From the NCBI GenBank assembly GCA_964345235.1, contig CAYFQE010000010.1, forward strand, positions 1 through 45,655: 45,655 nt of DNA. The letters run 5' to 3'. The position numbers were made by a program, and so were the translations under genes. This DNA comes from Scatomorpha sp964345235 (GTDB lineage: Bacteria; Bacillota; Clostridia; Oscillospirales; Oscillospiraceae). Position 1 is the first letter of the stretch, and every line of letters begins with the position of its first letter. This document shows, piece by piece, positions 25,049 to 34,110 of the stretch. The notes beneath the pieces were generated by a model that ran no database searches, had not been told where the DNA came from, and saw nothing but the letters and a program-made list of their open reading frames with translations.

Positions 25049-25771
25049 ATGACTCCTCAGGATATCAGAGAACAAAGTTTTGAAAAGGCGGTATTCGGCG
25101 GCTTTGATATGGGCGCAGTCGAGAGCTTTTTGGGAGAAGTTGCAGACGAGTTCGAAGCTCTCTATAAGGAGAACATGACGCTCAGAGCCAAAATGAAGGT
25201 GCTTGTAGATAAAATTGAAGAGTACCGCAGAACGGAAGATTCCATGCGTCTGGCTCTGGATGCCAGCCGCAAGATTGCCTTCGAGATGGAAGAAAATGCA
25301 AGGCTCGAAGCCGAGAGGCTGATTGAGGATGCCAAAAGGGAATCCTTAGATGCCAGAGAGAAGCTTCAAAAAGAAAATGAAGAGGCGGAGATTATGCTCC
25401 TTAACGCCAAGGAGTCTGTAGCTTCCTATTTCGAGAACGCGAGAGCCCTCTGCGTAAATCAGCTCGACCTGCTCGACAGACTCTCTCAAAGCAAGGCCTT
25501 TAAAGAAGAACCGGAGTATGTAGCTCCCGTAGCTCCTGCAACTCCGGTAGCTCCTGCAACTCCCGCAGTACCGGAGCCCGAGGAAGAGCTTGAGGAAGAA
25601 GCTGTTTTTGCGCCCCTTTTCAGCAGAGAAGGAGATCCCCATGACATTCCCGAAATACCGGAAATGCCCGAAGAGCCCGAACTTCCGACAGAGGATTTCA
25701 CAAGAAAATATAACCTCGCACCCGAGTTTCGCGAAGAAGAAGCTTTGGAAGACCAAACCAGATTTTTCTAA
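25049..25771 (+). CDS. divIVA: DivIVA domain protein
   Basis: DivIVA-type proteins bind curved membrane at septa and poles and place division or growth factors. The 240-residue protein opens with the DivIVA lipid-binding segment (TPQDIREQSFEKAVFGGFDMGAVESFLGEVADEFE, split around the conserved FGGFD loop), then a long coiled coil to about residue 145. A Pro-Ala repeat (VAPATP units, residues 160-172) and an acidic Pro-Glu tail ending in EDQTRFF follow. The ATG at 25049 follows AGAAAGGGATG. The acidic tail is longer than in B. subtilis DivIVA and may bind partners. Confidence 0.92.
   Translation: MTPQDIREQSFEKAVFGGFDMGAVESFLGEVADEFEALYKENMTLRAKMKVLVDKIEEYRRTEDSMRLALDASRKIAFEMEENARLEAERLIEDAKRESLDAREKLQKENEEAEIMLLNAKESVASYFENARALCVNQLDLLDRLSQSKAFKEEPEYVAPVAPATPVAPATPAVPEPEEELEEEAVFAPLFSREGDPHDIPEIPEMPEEPELPTEDFTRKYNLAPEFREEEALEDQTRFF
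25529..25564 (+). repeat. Tandem 18-bp repeat in divIVA
   Basis: Two near-identical units starting GTAGCTCCTGCAACTCC (25529-25546 and 25547-25564, one mismatch) encode VAPATP repeats in the linker of the DivIVA protein. Confidence 0.8.
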
Positions 25772-25814
25772 GAACAAATAATGCGCCAATGGCGCAAAGT
25801 AATGGAGAGATAGA

Positions 25815-28619
25815 ATGTCCCGTGATTATAACAAAACAGTAAACTTACCGAAGACCGATTTTCCCATGAGAGCCTCGCTTCCCGTGAGGGAACCGAAGAT
25901 GCTCGAGGAAATGTATGAGCTTGGGCTCTATGAGAGAATGCTCGAAAAGAATGAAGGCCGCCCGATTTTCGATTTGCACGACGGCCCTCCGTTCTCAAAC
26001 GGCATGATACACATGGGAACAGCCTTAAACAAATGCATAAAGGACTTTATCACGAGATATAAGGCCATAAGCGGCCACAAGGCAATTTTTATCCCGGGCT
26101 GGGATAACCACGGTATGCCCATAGAATCGGCAATAATCAAGCAACAGCAGATTTGCCACAAAGAGATGACGGCCTCCGAGTTCCGTAGCGCCTGCCAGGA
26201 GTTTGCGCAGAAATATGTAGACATACAGCAAGAGCAGTTCAAGCGCATGGCCTGCTTGGGCGATTGGGACAACCACTACCTCACGATGAATCCCAAGTTC
26301 GAAGCCGAAGAAGTCAAGGTTTTCGGTACGATGTATGAAAAGGGATACATCTACAGGGGCAAAAAGCCTGTCTACTGGTGCCCGCACGACGAAACGGCGC
26401 TCGCCGAAGCCGAGATAGAATACGGCGACGACCAATGTCGCACAATCTATGTTAGATTTAAGCTCAAAGACGACAAGGGCAAGCTTCCCATGCTCGATCT
26501 CGATAATACTTATTTTGTCATATGGACAACAACGGCATGGACACTTCCCGGAAACCTCGCCATATGCCTTGGACCGAAAGTGATTTACTCTGCGGTAAAA
26601 GTTCCGACAGGCGAAACCTATATTGTTGCCAAGGACCGTGTTGAGGCATTCAAAGAAGTTTGCGGAGCCGATGAGCTTGAAGAACTTGTCGAGCTTAGCG
26701 GCACCGAGTTTGAATTCATGGTGGCGGAGCACCCCTTCCTGGGCAGGGACAGCCTGATAATAAACGACGATTATGTCAGCGTTGAAACAGGTACGGGTTG
26801 CGTACACATTGCTCCCGGCCACGGCCACGAGGACTACGAGATTTGCAGGGCTTATGAACGCAACGGCGTTGAGATAGGCATGACCGTGCCTGTGGACGAT
26901 CACGGCAGAATGACTGCAGAGGCAGGCAAGTATGAGGGACTCAAAACCGACAAGGCCTCGGAAGAAATAATCAAAGACCTAGCCGAGAGCGGCGCTTTGG
27001 TTGCCTACGAGGATGTAATGCACCAATACCCGCACTGTTGGCGTTGCAAGACGCCCATACTCTACAGGGCCACCGACCAGTGGTTCTGCTCTGTCGATGC
27101 TTTCAAGGAAGAGGCGGTCAGAGCCGCGGGTGAGGTTGAGTGGATTCCCGAGTGGGGTCACGAGCGCATGGTTGCGATGATTAGGGAAAGAGCCGACTGG
27201 TGTATCTCCCGCCAGAGAAAATGGGGACTTCCCATACCAGTTTTCTATTGCGGCGAATGCGGAAAGCCTGTCTGCACACCTGAAACAATAGAAAAAGTTT
27301 CCAAGATATTCGGCAAAGAGTCGTCAAACGCATGGTTCGATAAAGAAGCCTCAGAGCTCCTGCCCGAGGGTTTTAAATGCCCCCACTGCGGCAATAGCGG
27401 CAAATTTACAAAGGAAACCGACACTCTCGACGGTTGGTTCGATTCGGGCAGCACACACATAGCCTCGATGGAGCTCGACTCTCCGGGCAGATGGCCTGCC
27501 GAGATGTATCTCGAGGGCGGCGACCAGTTTAGAGGCTGGTTCCAGTCGTCACTGCTAATAGGCGTTGCCATGAAAGGCAAAGCGCCCTATAAATCCTGCC
27601 TCTGCCACGGCTGGACAGTCGACGGCGAGGGCAAGGCCATGCACAAGTCGCTGGGCAACGGCATATACCCCGAGGAGATAATTCCAAAATACGGCGCCGA
27701 GCTAATAAGACTTTGGGCCGGCTCCACCGATTATCGCCTCGATGTAAGATGCTCCGAAGCCATATTTAAGCAGCTTTCCGAGAAATATCTCAAGATAAGA
27801 AACACGGCCCGATTCATTCTCGGCAACATACACGATTTCGACCCTGCCGAAAGCTTCGATACCTCCGAGCTCTACGCTCTCGACCGCTGGGCTCTGCACA
27901 AGCTCAACGAGCTCACCGAAAAGTGCATAGAAGCCTTCGAAAAGTATGAGTTCTATATTGTCACAAACGCCATTCACCAGTTCTGCGTTGTCGATATGTC
28001 GAGTTTCTATCTCGATATAATCAAAGACAGGCTCTATTGCGAGGCCCCCGAGTCTAAGGGCAGAAGAGCGGCGCAATACACCATGTATGAGATTCTCGAC
28101 AGAATGGTAAGACTGCTTGCCCCCATACTCGCATTTACAACAAATGAGATTTGGCAGAGCATGCCCCACAGAGCCGAAGACGATGTGCGCCATGTAATGC
28201 TGAACGACATAAAGAGGCCCGAAGAGTCATTCAAGCTAAGTGATGCCGAGCTTAAAGAGTGGGAACTCCTGCTCACGCTCCGCGATGAGGTCAACAAGGC
28301 CATAGAGATTGCCCGCAACGAGAAAAAGGTAGGAAAGCCCTTGGATGTCAAGCTCACAATAAAAAAGAGCGCCGCAATAGAGCCGCTTTTGGGCAAGGAT
28401 TTAAAAACCCTCTTCATCGTTTCCGAGCTTAATTTCACCGATGAGGACATCGAAGGCTTTAAGAGCGAGAAACTCGAGGGAGTAGTAGTAAAGATTGAAG
28501 CCAGCGAGCTTCCCAAGTGCCCGCGCTGCTGGATGCGCACCGAGGATATCGGCTCCGACGAGAACGAGCCGGAGCTCTGCGCCCGCTGCGCCGCAACACT
28601 AAAAAGCATAAACAGCTAA
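25815..28619 (+). CDS. ileS: Isoleucyl-tRNA synthetase
   Basis: The class I synthetase charges tRNA-Ile. At 934 residues it has normal length. The HIGH motif reads HMGT (66-69) and the KMSKS motif reads AMHKS, in DGEGKAMHKSLGN. The editing domain has WTTTAWTLPGNLAI and ETGTGCVHIAPGHGHEDYE. The C-terminal zinc site is visible as CPRCW and CARC. Active-site WFDSGSTH is intact. The ATG at 25815 follows GGAGAGAT. Only 43 bp separate it from divIVA, so there is no room for a T-box leader, which controls ileS in many Firmicutes; a 6-bp hairpin (TGCGCC-AAT-GGCGCA, 25782-25796) is all that lies there. It depends on the upstream operon promoter. Confidence 0.98.
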   Translation: MSRDYNKTVNLPKTDFPMRASLPVREPKMLEEMYELGLYERMLEKNEGRPIFDLHDGPPFSNGMIHMGTALNKCIKDFITRYKAISGHKAIFIPGWDNHGMPIESAIIKQQQICHKEMTASEFRSACQEFAQKYVDIQQEQFKRMACLGDWDNHYLTMNPKFEAEEVKVFGTMYEKGYIYRGKKPVYWCPHDETALAEAEIEYGDDQCRTIYVRFKLKDDKGKLPMLDLDNTYFVIWTTTAWTLPGNLAICLGPKVIYSAVKVPTGETYIVAKDRVEAFKEVCGADELEELVELSGTEFEFMVAEHPFLGRDSLIINDDYVSVETGTGCVHIAPGHGHEDYEICRAYERNGVEIGMTVPVDDHGRMTAEAGKYEGLKTDKASEEIIKDLAESGALVAYEDVMHQYPHCWRCKTPILYRATDQWFCSVDAFKEEAVRAAGEVEWIPEWGHERMVAMIRERADWCISRQRKWGLPIPVFYCGECGKPVCTPETIEKVSKIFGKESSNAWFDKEASELLPEGFKCPHCGNSGKFTKETDTLDGWFDSGSTHIASMELDSPGRWPAEMYLEGGDQFRGWFQSSLLIGVAMKGKAPYKSCLCHGWTVDGEGKAMHKSLGNGIYPEEIIPKYGAELIRLWAGSTDYRLDVRCSEAIFKQLSEKYLKIRNTARFILGNIHDFDPAESFDTSELYALDRWALHKLNELTEKCIEAFEKYEFYIVTNAIHQFCVVDMSSFYLDIIKDRLYCEAPESKGRRAAQYTMYEILDRMVRLLAPILAFTTNEIWQSMPHRAEDDVRHVMLNDIKRPEESFKLSDAELKEWELLLTLRDEVNKAIEIARNEKKVGKPLDVKLTIKKSAAIEPLLGKDLKTLFIVSELNFTDEDIEGFKSEKLEGVVVKIEASELPKCPRCWMRTEDIGSDENEPELCARCAATLKSINS

Positions 28620-28637
28620 ATCAAAAGGAGGCGCAAT

Positions 28638-29762
28638 ATGTTATACGCCATAATAGCGGTTTTAATAATTATCGCCGACCAGCTACTTAAGTACTGGGTC
28701 ACTCTGAACATTACCCTCAACGAAGGAATAATAAAACTTGTTCCCGGGGTCATAAGCCTTGTGAATATTCACAACAAGGGAGCCGCCTTCGGAATACTGC
28801 AAAACGGCAGAGTGCTCTTTATCATAATAGCGGTGGTCTTCATAGCCATTGTGGTATATGCCTTGGCCTCCAACATTATTAAAGCGCCGCTCGGCAGATG
28901 GTCTGCTGTTGGAGTGCTTGCCGGAGCCATAGGAAACTGTATCGACAGAATAATGAACGGCTATGTGGTTGACATGTTCAAGCTCGAGTTTATAAACCAC
29001 GCCATCTTCAACATAGCCGATGTTTTCATATCGGTCTGTGGGGTTATATTCTGCATTTACATCATATTGGGCAAGGACGAAGAGCCCGAAATCGAGGCCG
29101 AAGCGGTAGCTGAAACACAGCGCAGACCCAATATACAGGAACTAAGAGCGCTCAGCCGCCAAAAAGCCGCAGAAGAGAAAGAGGCTCTCGGCAAAAGAGA
29201 TGTAAGCACGGGTATCAGAAAACTCGAAGAGGGTGAGAGCATTCCGGCTCTGCGCCGCAAGTACGAGCCCGAAAAAAAACCCGCCGAAGAAGTGACACCC
29301 CTGCCCGAACAGAGAAAAGCTCCCGCACAGCCGAAGCGCCCCATGGGAATCGACAGCAGGAATGCCAGACCTGCTCAGAGAAAAGAGCCCGTTGACGATG
29401 AAATGAAAAGGCACGGCGCAATTTCGACCAGAGAACGCCGCGCGCAGGCTGAAGACAGCGCAAACCCCTTTGCCAAGTGGGATTTGGCCATAAAGCGAGA
29501 ACCCAAGACCGAGAGAGCGCCCCGCGCCGAGAGCGCAAGGCCCAGATACCCCGAAATGCAGCGCCCCATAGAGCCCACGGCTCAAAGGCCTGTCGAGCGG
29601 GTACAGCCCGTCGCAGTCCCCGAGGCTTCGGCTAAACCCGATAGCTTCAGACCGCCCCGGCCGTCAGGGACAGAGGCTCCTCCTCCGATGCCCGAAGTAA
29701 GGCGTCCGGAGCCGAGCAAGAGCACATTCGATTTAGAAGACATACTTGCAGAATTTAAATAG
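28638..29762 (+). CDS. lspA: Lipoprotein signal peptidase with long C-terminal extension
   Basis: LspA removes the signal peptide of lipidated prolipoproteins in the membrane. Residues 1-150 are a complete LspA: IIADQLLKYWV, LVNIHNKGAAFGILQ, GAIGNCIDRIMNGYVVDMF and FNIADVFI, which hold the two catalytic Asp residues, and four helices. From about residue 150 to 374 follows a charged, Pro/Arg/Ala-rich region with no helix-forming hydrophobic stretch, likely disordered and cytoplasmic, ending in STFDLEDILAEFK. The usual length is about 150-180 residues, so the tail is longer than the enzyme. AAAAGGAGG precedes the ATG. Clients in this window are the two lipoproteins at 34864 and 37326. Confidence 0.93.
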   Translation: MLYAIIAVLIIIADQLLKYWVTLNITLNEGIIKLVPGVISLVNIHNKGAAFGILQNGRVLFIIIAVVFIAIVVYALASNIIKAPLGRWSAVGVLAGAIGNCIDRIMNGYVVDMFKLEFINHAIFNIADVFISVCGVIFCIYIILGKDEEPEIEAEAVAETQRRPNIQELRALSRQKAAEEKEALGKRDVSTGIRKLEEGESIPALRRKYEPEKKPAEEVTPLPEQRKAPAQPKRPMGIDSRNARPAQRKEPVDDEMKRHGAISTRERRAQAEDSANPFAKWDLAIKREPKTERAPRAESARPRYPEMQRPIEPTAQRPVERVQPVAVPEASAKPDSFRPPRPSGTEAPPPMPEVRRPEPSKSTFDLEDILAEFK

Positions 29763-29764
29763 AA

Positions 29765-30676
29765 GTGATAATAAAAATAAAAGCAGAGGAGAGCGGAGAG
29801 AGAATTGACGCTCTCCTCTCTCAAAAAATAGAAAACCTAAGCCGCTCCGAGGCGGCAAAGCTCTGCAATAAGGGCCTTGTCAGACTCGATGGCAAAGCTA
29901 TTAAAAAGAGCGCCAGGAGCGAAGAGGGAGCCGTGTACGATGTAGAAATTCCCGAGCAAAATTCCGATATTTTGCCCGAGAATATTGAACTTCTCATCGA
30001 GTATGAGGACGAGCATATCGCGGTTGTAAACAAACCCAGAGGCATGCTTGTCTATCCCGCCGGCGGTGTAGTAAGCGGTACGCTGTTAAACGCCCTTTTA
30101 TACCGCTACGGTGAAAAGCTTTCAAAACAGGCGGGCGCAGAGCGGGCGGGTATAGTCCACAGGCTCGATAAAGACAGCTCCGGCCTGCTTCTGGTTGCCA
30201 AGAGCGAAGAGGCGCACACAAAGCTCTCGAAGCTCCTGCTTCGCCGTGAGGTGAGCCGCATCTATGAGGGAATAACAAAGGGCTGTCCCAAGGAGGCCGA
30301 GGGCGAAATAGAAGAGGCCATAAACCGCCATCCGGGACTTAGGACAAAAATGGCCACGGGTTTCGGCGGCCGAGAGGCCAAAACAGGCTTCAAGCTCTTA
30401 AAGGCCTATGACGGATATGCGCACATGCGCTTTACTTTGCACACGGGCAGAACTCACCAGATAAGAGTTCACGCCGCAAGCGAGGGTTTTCCGCTCTTGG
30501 GCGACGGAGTTTACGGCAAGGGCAGAGAGCTTGGGATAGAGGGTCACTGCCTGCACGCAAAGGAGCTTGGCTTTAACCATCCCATAAGTGGCAAGAAAAT
30601 AGAAATTGTTTCCGACTTGCCCGGATATTTTAAAGAGGTTCTCAAAAAACTCGAAAAGTCATACAGTATAGACTAA
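29765..30676 (+). CDS. RluD-type pseudouridine synthase
   Basis: The enzyme isomerises uridines to pseudouridine in rRNA or tRNA. The 303-residue protein has an N-terminal S4 RNA-binding domain (ERIDALLSQKIENLSRSEAAKLCNKGLVRLDGK region) and the RluA/C/D catalytic core with IVHRLDKDSSGLLLVAKS carrying the catalytic Asp, then HTGRTHQIRVHAASEGFPLLGD. In Firmicutes the copy next to lspA is usually the RluD family member YlyB; which site it modifies is not known here. The GTG at 29765 begins 2 bp after the lspA stop with no clear ribosome site, so translation is probably coupled to lspA. Confidence 0.93.
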   Translation: MIIKIKAEESGERIDALLSQKIENLSRSEAAKLCNKGLVRLDGKAIKKSARSEEGAVYDVEIPEQNSDILPENIELLIEYEDEHIAVVNKPRGMLVYPAGGVVSGTLLNALLYRYGEKLSKQAGAERAGIVHRLDKDSSGLLLVAKSEEAHTKLSKLLLRREVSRIYEGITKGCPKEAEGEIEEAINRHPGLRTKMATGFGGREAKTGFKLLKAYDGYAHMRFTLHTGRTHQIRVHAASEGFPLLGDGVYGKGRELGIEGHCLHAKELGFNHPISGKKIEIVSDLPGYFKEVLKKLEKSYSID

Positions 30677-30746
30677 AGAAAAATCGCTTCTTATGATATA
30701 ATTATTCAGTATTCTAATGCCTAAATAAAAGAGAAAAGAGAAACAG

Positions 30747-31943
30747 ATGGAAGAGAGAAGAAACGAATATACGGCAAACGAAATAATACTTTTAAAGCTG
30801 GGCGAAACTGTCCTCAAAGGGCAGAATAAGCGCAGCTTTGAAGACAGGCTTATGCACAGCATAAGAAGAAGACTGGGAAGCGAAAACTTCAAGGTTTACG
30901 CCATGCAGTCAACCATATATGTCGAGCCGAAAAAAGAAAGCAATCTCGATGAGGCCCTCGAAAAACTCAAAAAAATCTTCGGCGTCGTGTATCTCATGAA
31001 AGCCGCCGTCTGCCCCAAGGACGAGAACGAAATTGCCAAAACCGCAATAAGCTATCTCGGCGAAGAACTCAAAACCGCAGAGAGCTTTGCCGTTAAGTGC
31101 AAAAGGGCGGACAAGAGTTTTCATCTCACAAGCCCCGAGCTCTCTCGTTTTGTCGGCGGCGAAATTTTAAAATCGGGCATAGCTCGAAATGTTTCGCTAA
31201 CAGAGCCCGATTTCAGCGTTGAGCTCGAGATAAGAGACAGGGCGGCATATGTACACAGCGCGCCGATAAAGGGCGCAGGCGGACTTCCCGTCGGAACGGC
31301 GGGTGCGGCAATATCTCTGCTCTCGGGAGGTATCGACAGCCCCGTTTCAAGCTATATGATGGCAAAAAGAGGCCTTAAGATAATACCCCTGCACTTTTTC
31401 TCTTTTCCCTATACCTCCGAAATGGCGAAGAATAAAGTCATACGCCTTGCCGAAATCATAGCTCAGTACAGCGAATCAAGGGAGCTTCTAATAGTTCCGT
31501 TTACCAAAATACAGGAAGCTATAAAGCGCGAAACGCCCGATGCCTTCGGCACAATACTCACAAGAAGATTCATGATGAGAATTGCCGAGAGAGTGGCGCT
31601 CATGTATAAGGCCAAAGGCATTGTCACGGGCGAGAATCTGGGGCAGGTTGCCTCTCAGACTCTCGAGGCTATGGCGGCAATACAAGAGGTTATAAAAATG
31701 CCGGTTCTTCAGCCGCTTTGCGGAATGGACAAGGCTGAGATAGTGGCGATAGCCAGAGAGATAGGCAGCTTCGAAACCTCGATTTTGCCCTATGAAGATT
31801 GTTGCACGGTGTTCACTCCCAAAAAGCCCAAGACAAGACCGCGGCTCGGCGAGGTTAATGATGCCGAGGCTCCGCTTTTAGAGCAAATGGAAGAACTGAT
31901 AAACGAGGCAATAGAAAACATCGAAAGGATAAGTCTTAAATGA
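30747..31943 (+). CDS. thiI: tRNA 4-thiouridine synthase ThiI
   Basis: ThiI adenylates U8 of tRNA and inserts sulfur; it can also support thiamine thiazole synthesis. The 398-residue product has an N-terminal ferredoxin-like/THUMP region (to about 170) and the PP-loop ATPase AISLLSGGIDSPVSSYMMAKRG, then GENLGQVASQTLEAM. It ends after the EDCCTVFTPKKPKTRP segment and lacks the rhodanese domain of E. coli ThiI, as in B. subtilis and many Firmicutes, where a cysteine desulfurase delivers sulfur directly. No desulfurase gene is adjacent. It overlaps cinA by 4 bp. The 70-bp gap upstream contains a TATAAT (30697-30702) without a clear -35. Confidence 0.95.
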   Translation: MEERRNEYTANEIILLKLGETVLKGQNKRSFEDRLMHSIRRRLGSENFKVYAMQSTIYVEPKKESNLDEALEKLKKIFGVVYLMKAAVCPKDENEIAKTAISYLGEELKTAESFAVKCKRADKSFHLTSPELSRFVGGEILKSGIARNVSLTEPDFSVELEIRDRAAYVHSAPIKGAGGLPVGTAGAAISLLSGGIDSPVSSYMMAKRGLKIIPLHFFSFPYTSEMAKNKVIRLAEIIAQYSESRELLIVPFTKIQEAIKRETPDAFGTILTRRFMMRIAERVALMYKAKGIVTGENLGQVASQTLEAMAAIQEVIKMPVLQPLCGMDKAEIVAIAREIGSFETSILPYEDCCTVFTPKKPKTRPRLGEVNDAEAPLLEQMEELINEAIENIERISLK

Positions 31944-33193
31944 AAGCTGAGATAATAGCGGTAGGTACGGAGATACTTTTAGGTACCACCATAAACTCGG
32001 ATGCCGCCATGATTTCGGCTCTTTTAAGCGAGATGGGCATAGATGTCTATTGGGAAAGCATTGTCGGCGACAATATGGAAAGAGCTGTCGATGCCGTTAA
32101 AAGGGCGGCCGAGAGAGCGGATCTCATAATAACAACGGGAGGTCTGGGCCCCACCTGCGACGACCTCACCAAAGAAGCCGTTGCCGAGGCTTTCGGCTTG
32201 GAGTTGGAGGAAAACGCAGAAGAAAAAGAATGGCTTATAGAGCTATTTAAAGAGCGCGGAAGCGTGTTCACCGAGAACAATCTCAGGCAAATCATGCTTC
32301 CCGCAGGTTCAAAACCCATAAGAAACAACCGAGGCACAGCTCCCGGCTGTCATTTGGAAAAGGACGGCAAGGTTATTTTAATGCTTCCCGGTCCCCCGCA
32401 CGAGCTCAAGGCCATGCTCGAAGACAGCGTGCGGGACATACTCATGAAGCTCTCGGGCGGCATTATAGTTTCGCACAAGCTAAATCTCTTCGGCATATCC
32501 GAAAGCTCGATGGAGTCGTTGGTAAAAGACTATATGAACGAGCTTAAAAACCCCAGCCTTGCCCCCTATGCGGCAAGCGGAGAGTGTACGCTAAGGGTTA
32601 CGGCAAAGGCCGAGAGCGCAGCTGAAGCCGAGCGTATGATTCAGCCCGTGATAGAAAGGTTAAAAGAAACCTTCGGAAACTATGTCTACGGCACGGACTA
32701 TAAAGGCTTGGAGCAGATGGTAGTCGAGCGGCTCATAGAAAAAAACCTCACCATAGCCTGCGCCGAGTCGTGCACGGGAGGCCTTTTGTCCAAAAGGCTC
32801 AGCGACATTCCGGGCGCTTCGAAGACATTTTTGGGCTCGGTAATAAGCTATACAAACGAGGTTAAAAACAAGCTGCTCGGAATACCCGCCGAGCTTATAG
32901 AAGAAAAAGGCGTTGTGAGCGAAGAGGTTGCGGCTTTCATGGCGATGAATGTGAGAGAACTCATAAACTCCGATTTCGGAATCGGCATAACGGGGCTGGC
33001 AGGGCCGCAGGGCGACGGTGTTAACCCTGTCGGACTTGTGTACATATCTCTCAGCACGAAAGACAGCCTCTATGTGCGGAAAATACATGTTAAGGCCCGA
33101 AATCGCGGCGCAGTCAGACTCTATGCCGCATCGCATGCGTTGGATATGATAAGAAGAAAACTGCAAGGAATAAATGTTGAGGAGATAGTGTAA
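31940..33193 (+). CDS. cinA: CinA-like competence/damage protein, two-domain form
   Basis: The 417-residue protein contains the N-terminal COG1058 MoCF-like domain (IIAVGTEILLGTTINSDA, ITTGGLGPTCDDLT, MLPGPPHELKAML) and the C-terminal CinA domain (LTIACAESCTGGLLSKRLSDIPGASKTFLGSVISYTNEVKNKLLGI, split by the conserved ESCTGG). Characterised relatives are NMN deamidases and ADP-ribose pyrophosphatases in pyridine-nucleotide recycling. The often linked recA gene is not next to it here. ATG 31940 overlaps the thiI stop. Confidence 0.95.
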   Translation: MKAEIIAVGTEILLGTTINSDAAMISALLSEMGIDVYWESIVGDNMERAVDAVKRAAERADLIITTGGLGPTCDDLTKEAVAEAFGLELEENAEEKEWLIELFKERGSVFTENNLRQIMLPAGSKPIRNNRGTAPGCHLEKDGKVILMLPGPPHELKAMLEDSVRDILMKLSGGIIVSHKLNLFGISESSMESLVKDYMNELKNPSLAPYAASGECTLRVTAKAESAAEAERMIQPVIERLKETFGNYVYGTDYKGLEQMVVERLIEKNLTIACAESCTGGLLSKRLSDIPGASKTFLGSVISYTNEVKNKLLGIPAELIEEKGVVSEEVAAFMAMNVRELINSDFGIGITGLAGPQGDGVNPVGLVYISLSTKDSLYVRKIHVKARNRGAVRLYAASHALDMIRRKLQGINVEEIV

Positions 33194-33194
33194 A

Positions 33195-33776
33195 TTGAAA
33201 GTTTATTTAGCAAGACACGGCGAATCCGAAGGAAATATTAAAAATGTGTTTTACGGCAGAACGGATTTTCCTCTAACCGAAAAGGGCAGGGAGGAAGCGG
33301 TAAATCTGGGCAAAGAGATTGCCCTCTATAAAATAGAAAGGTGCTATTCAAGCACTCTCATAAGAGCCAGACACACTGCGGAGCTTGCGCTTAAAGATTT
33401 AAAAATGCCGATCAGCCTGCACGACGAGCTTATGGAGCAGGATATGGGCGAGTGGGAGTGTTTGGAATTTACCGAGATTGTAAAAGACCCGATAAAAGAC
33501 GGCGCACGGCTTGTGAGAGGCTGGGCAGAGGTGCAGGTTCCCGGCGGCGAGAACTTCGAAGATGTAAAAAACAGGGTTAAACCGCTCTTGAATAAAATTC
33601 TTGAAAAAAATGAAGATGTGCTCATAGTGGCGCACTACGGAAGCCTAACCGCAATCTGTGCCATGCTTCTGGGCTTCGACGACGAAACCGCCGGAGTTTT
33701 AAACTTCGAGCACGAAAGGCTCTCCTGCATAGAGTATGTAAACGGCCACGCCAGACTCAACTTTCTAAACAGATAA
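33195..33776 (+). CDS. Histidine phosphatase family protein
   Basis: A 193-residue phosphoglycerate-mutase-like phosphatase: YLARHGESEGN (R7, H8), YSSTLIRARHTAELAL, EQDMGEWE, and VLIVAHYGSLTAICAML with the second His. Length and layout fit CobC/GpmB-type small phosphatases acting on phosphorylated metabolites; no cobalamin genes are near, so I do not call it CobC. TTG 33195 starts one base after the cinA stop with GAGGAGA upstream. It is the last gene of the long operon and is followed by a strong terminator. Confidence 0.92.
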   Translation: MKVYLARHGESEGNIKNVFYGRTDFPLTEKGREEAVNLGKEIALYKIERCYSSTLIRARHTAELALKDLKMPISLHDELMEQDMGEWECLEFTEIVKDPIKDGARLVRGWAEVQVPGGENFEDVKNRVKPLLNKILEKNEDVLIVAHYGSLTAICAMLLGFDDETAGVLNFEHERLSCIEYVNGHARLNFLNR

Positions 33777-33798
33777 AAACTGAAACAAAATAAGAACA

Positions 33799-33831
33799 AA
33801 ACCCGAGGACTTAAACCCCCTCGGGTTTTTG
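33799..33831 (+). terminator. Terminator of the csaB-to-phosphatase operon
   Basis: AAACCCGAGG (33799-33808) pairs perfectly with CCTCGGGTTT (33819-33828) over a 10-nt loop, followed by TT. It lies 22 bp after the last stop codon and is a strong rho-independent terminator. Confidence 0.93.
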
Positions 33832-33870
33832 CACGCCTTTATTATAATGAGAGCAAAATACAAATAATCT

Positions 33871-33932
33871 GCGTATCCCTTACACTCTCTGTGTAAGAGG
33901 GAGGCGCGGCGTAAGCCGCGACGAGAGGGCTG
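33871..33932 (+). repeat. Dispersed double-hairpin repeat, copy R3
   Basis: The first hairpin is CTTACAC-TCTCT-GTGTAAG, followed by AGGGAGG. The second hairpin is CGCGGC-GTAA-GCCGCG. The tail is ACGAGAGGG. It shares the layout of R5 and R6 just downstream. Confidence 0.8.
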
Positions 33933-34110
33933 ACAAACAAATGTATGCCGTTCCCACGATAAAATAAGAGAAAAATCTGTAAATTATTAAAAAAAGTGAC
34001 ATATGCTCATATTGTAAAATGTTATTAATAGGCTTAATATAATGCTGAAATACTAATACAAAATGAACATTGTCGGCCGCTGAGAAAAGTGAGGGAAACA
34101 GCGGTCTTAG

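Larger units (their letters stand above)
33777..34110. other. Intergenic stretch with terminator and repeat R3
   Basis: It contains the operon terminator (33799-33831) and repeat copy R3 (33871-33932), then about 150 bp of AT-rich DNA with no gene. A TATAAT at about 34037-34042 could be a -10 for the broken secreted gene that follows, but no well-spaced -35 is seen. Confidence 0.6.

Noticed and set aside
33195..33776. Assignment as alpha-ribazole phosphatase CobC
   Set aside because: Motifs are those of the whole histidine phosphatase family and there are no cobalamin genes in the window.
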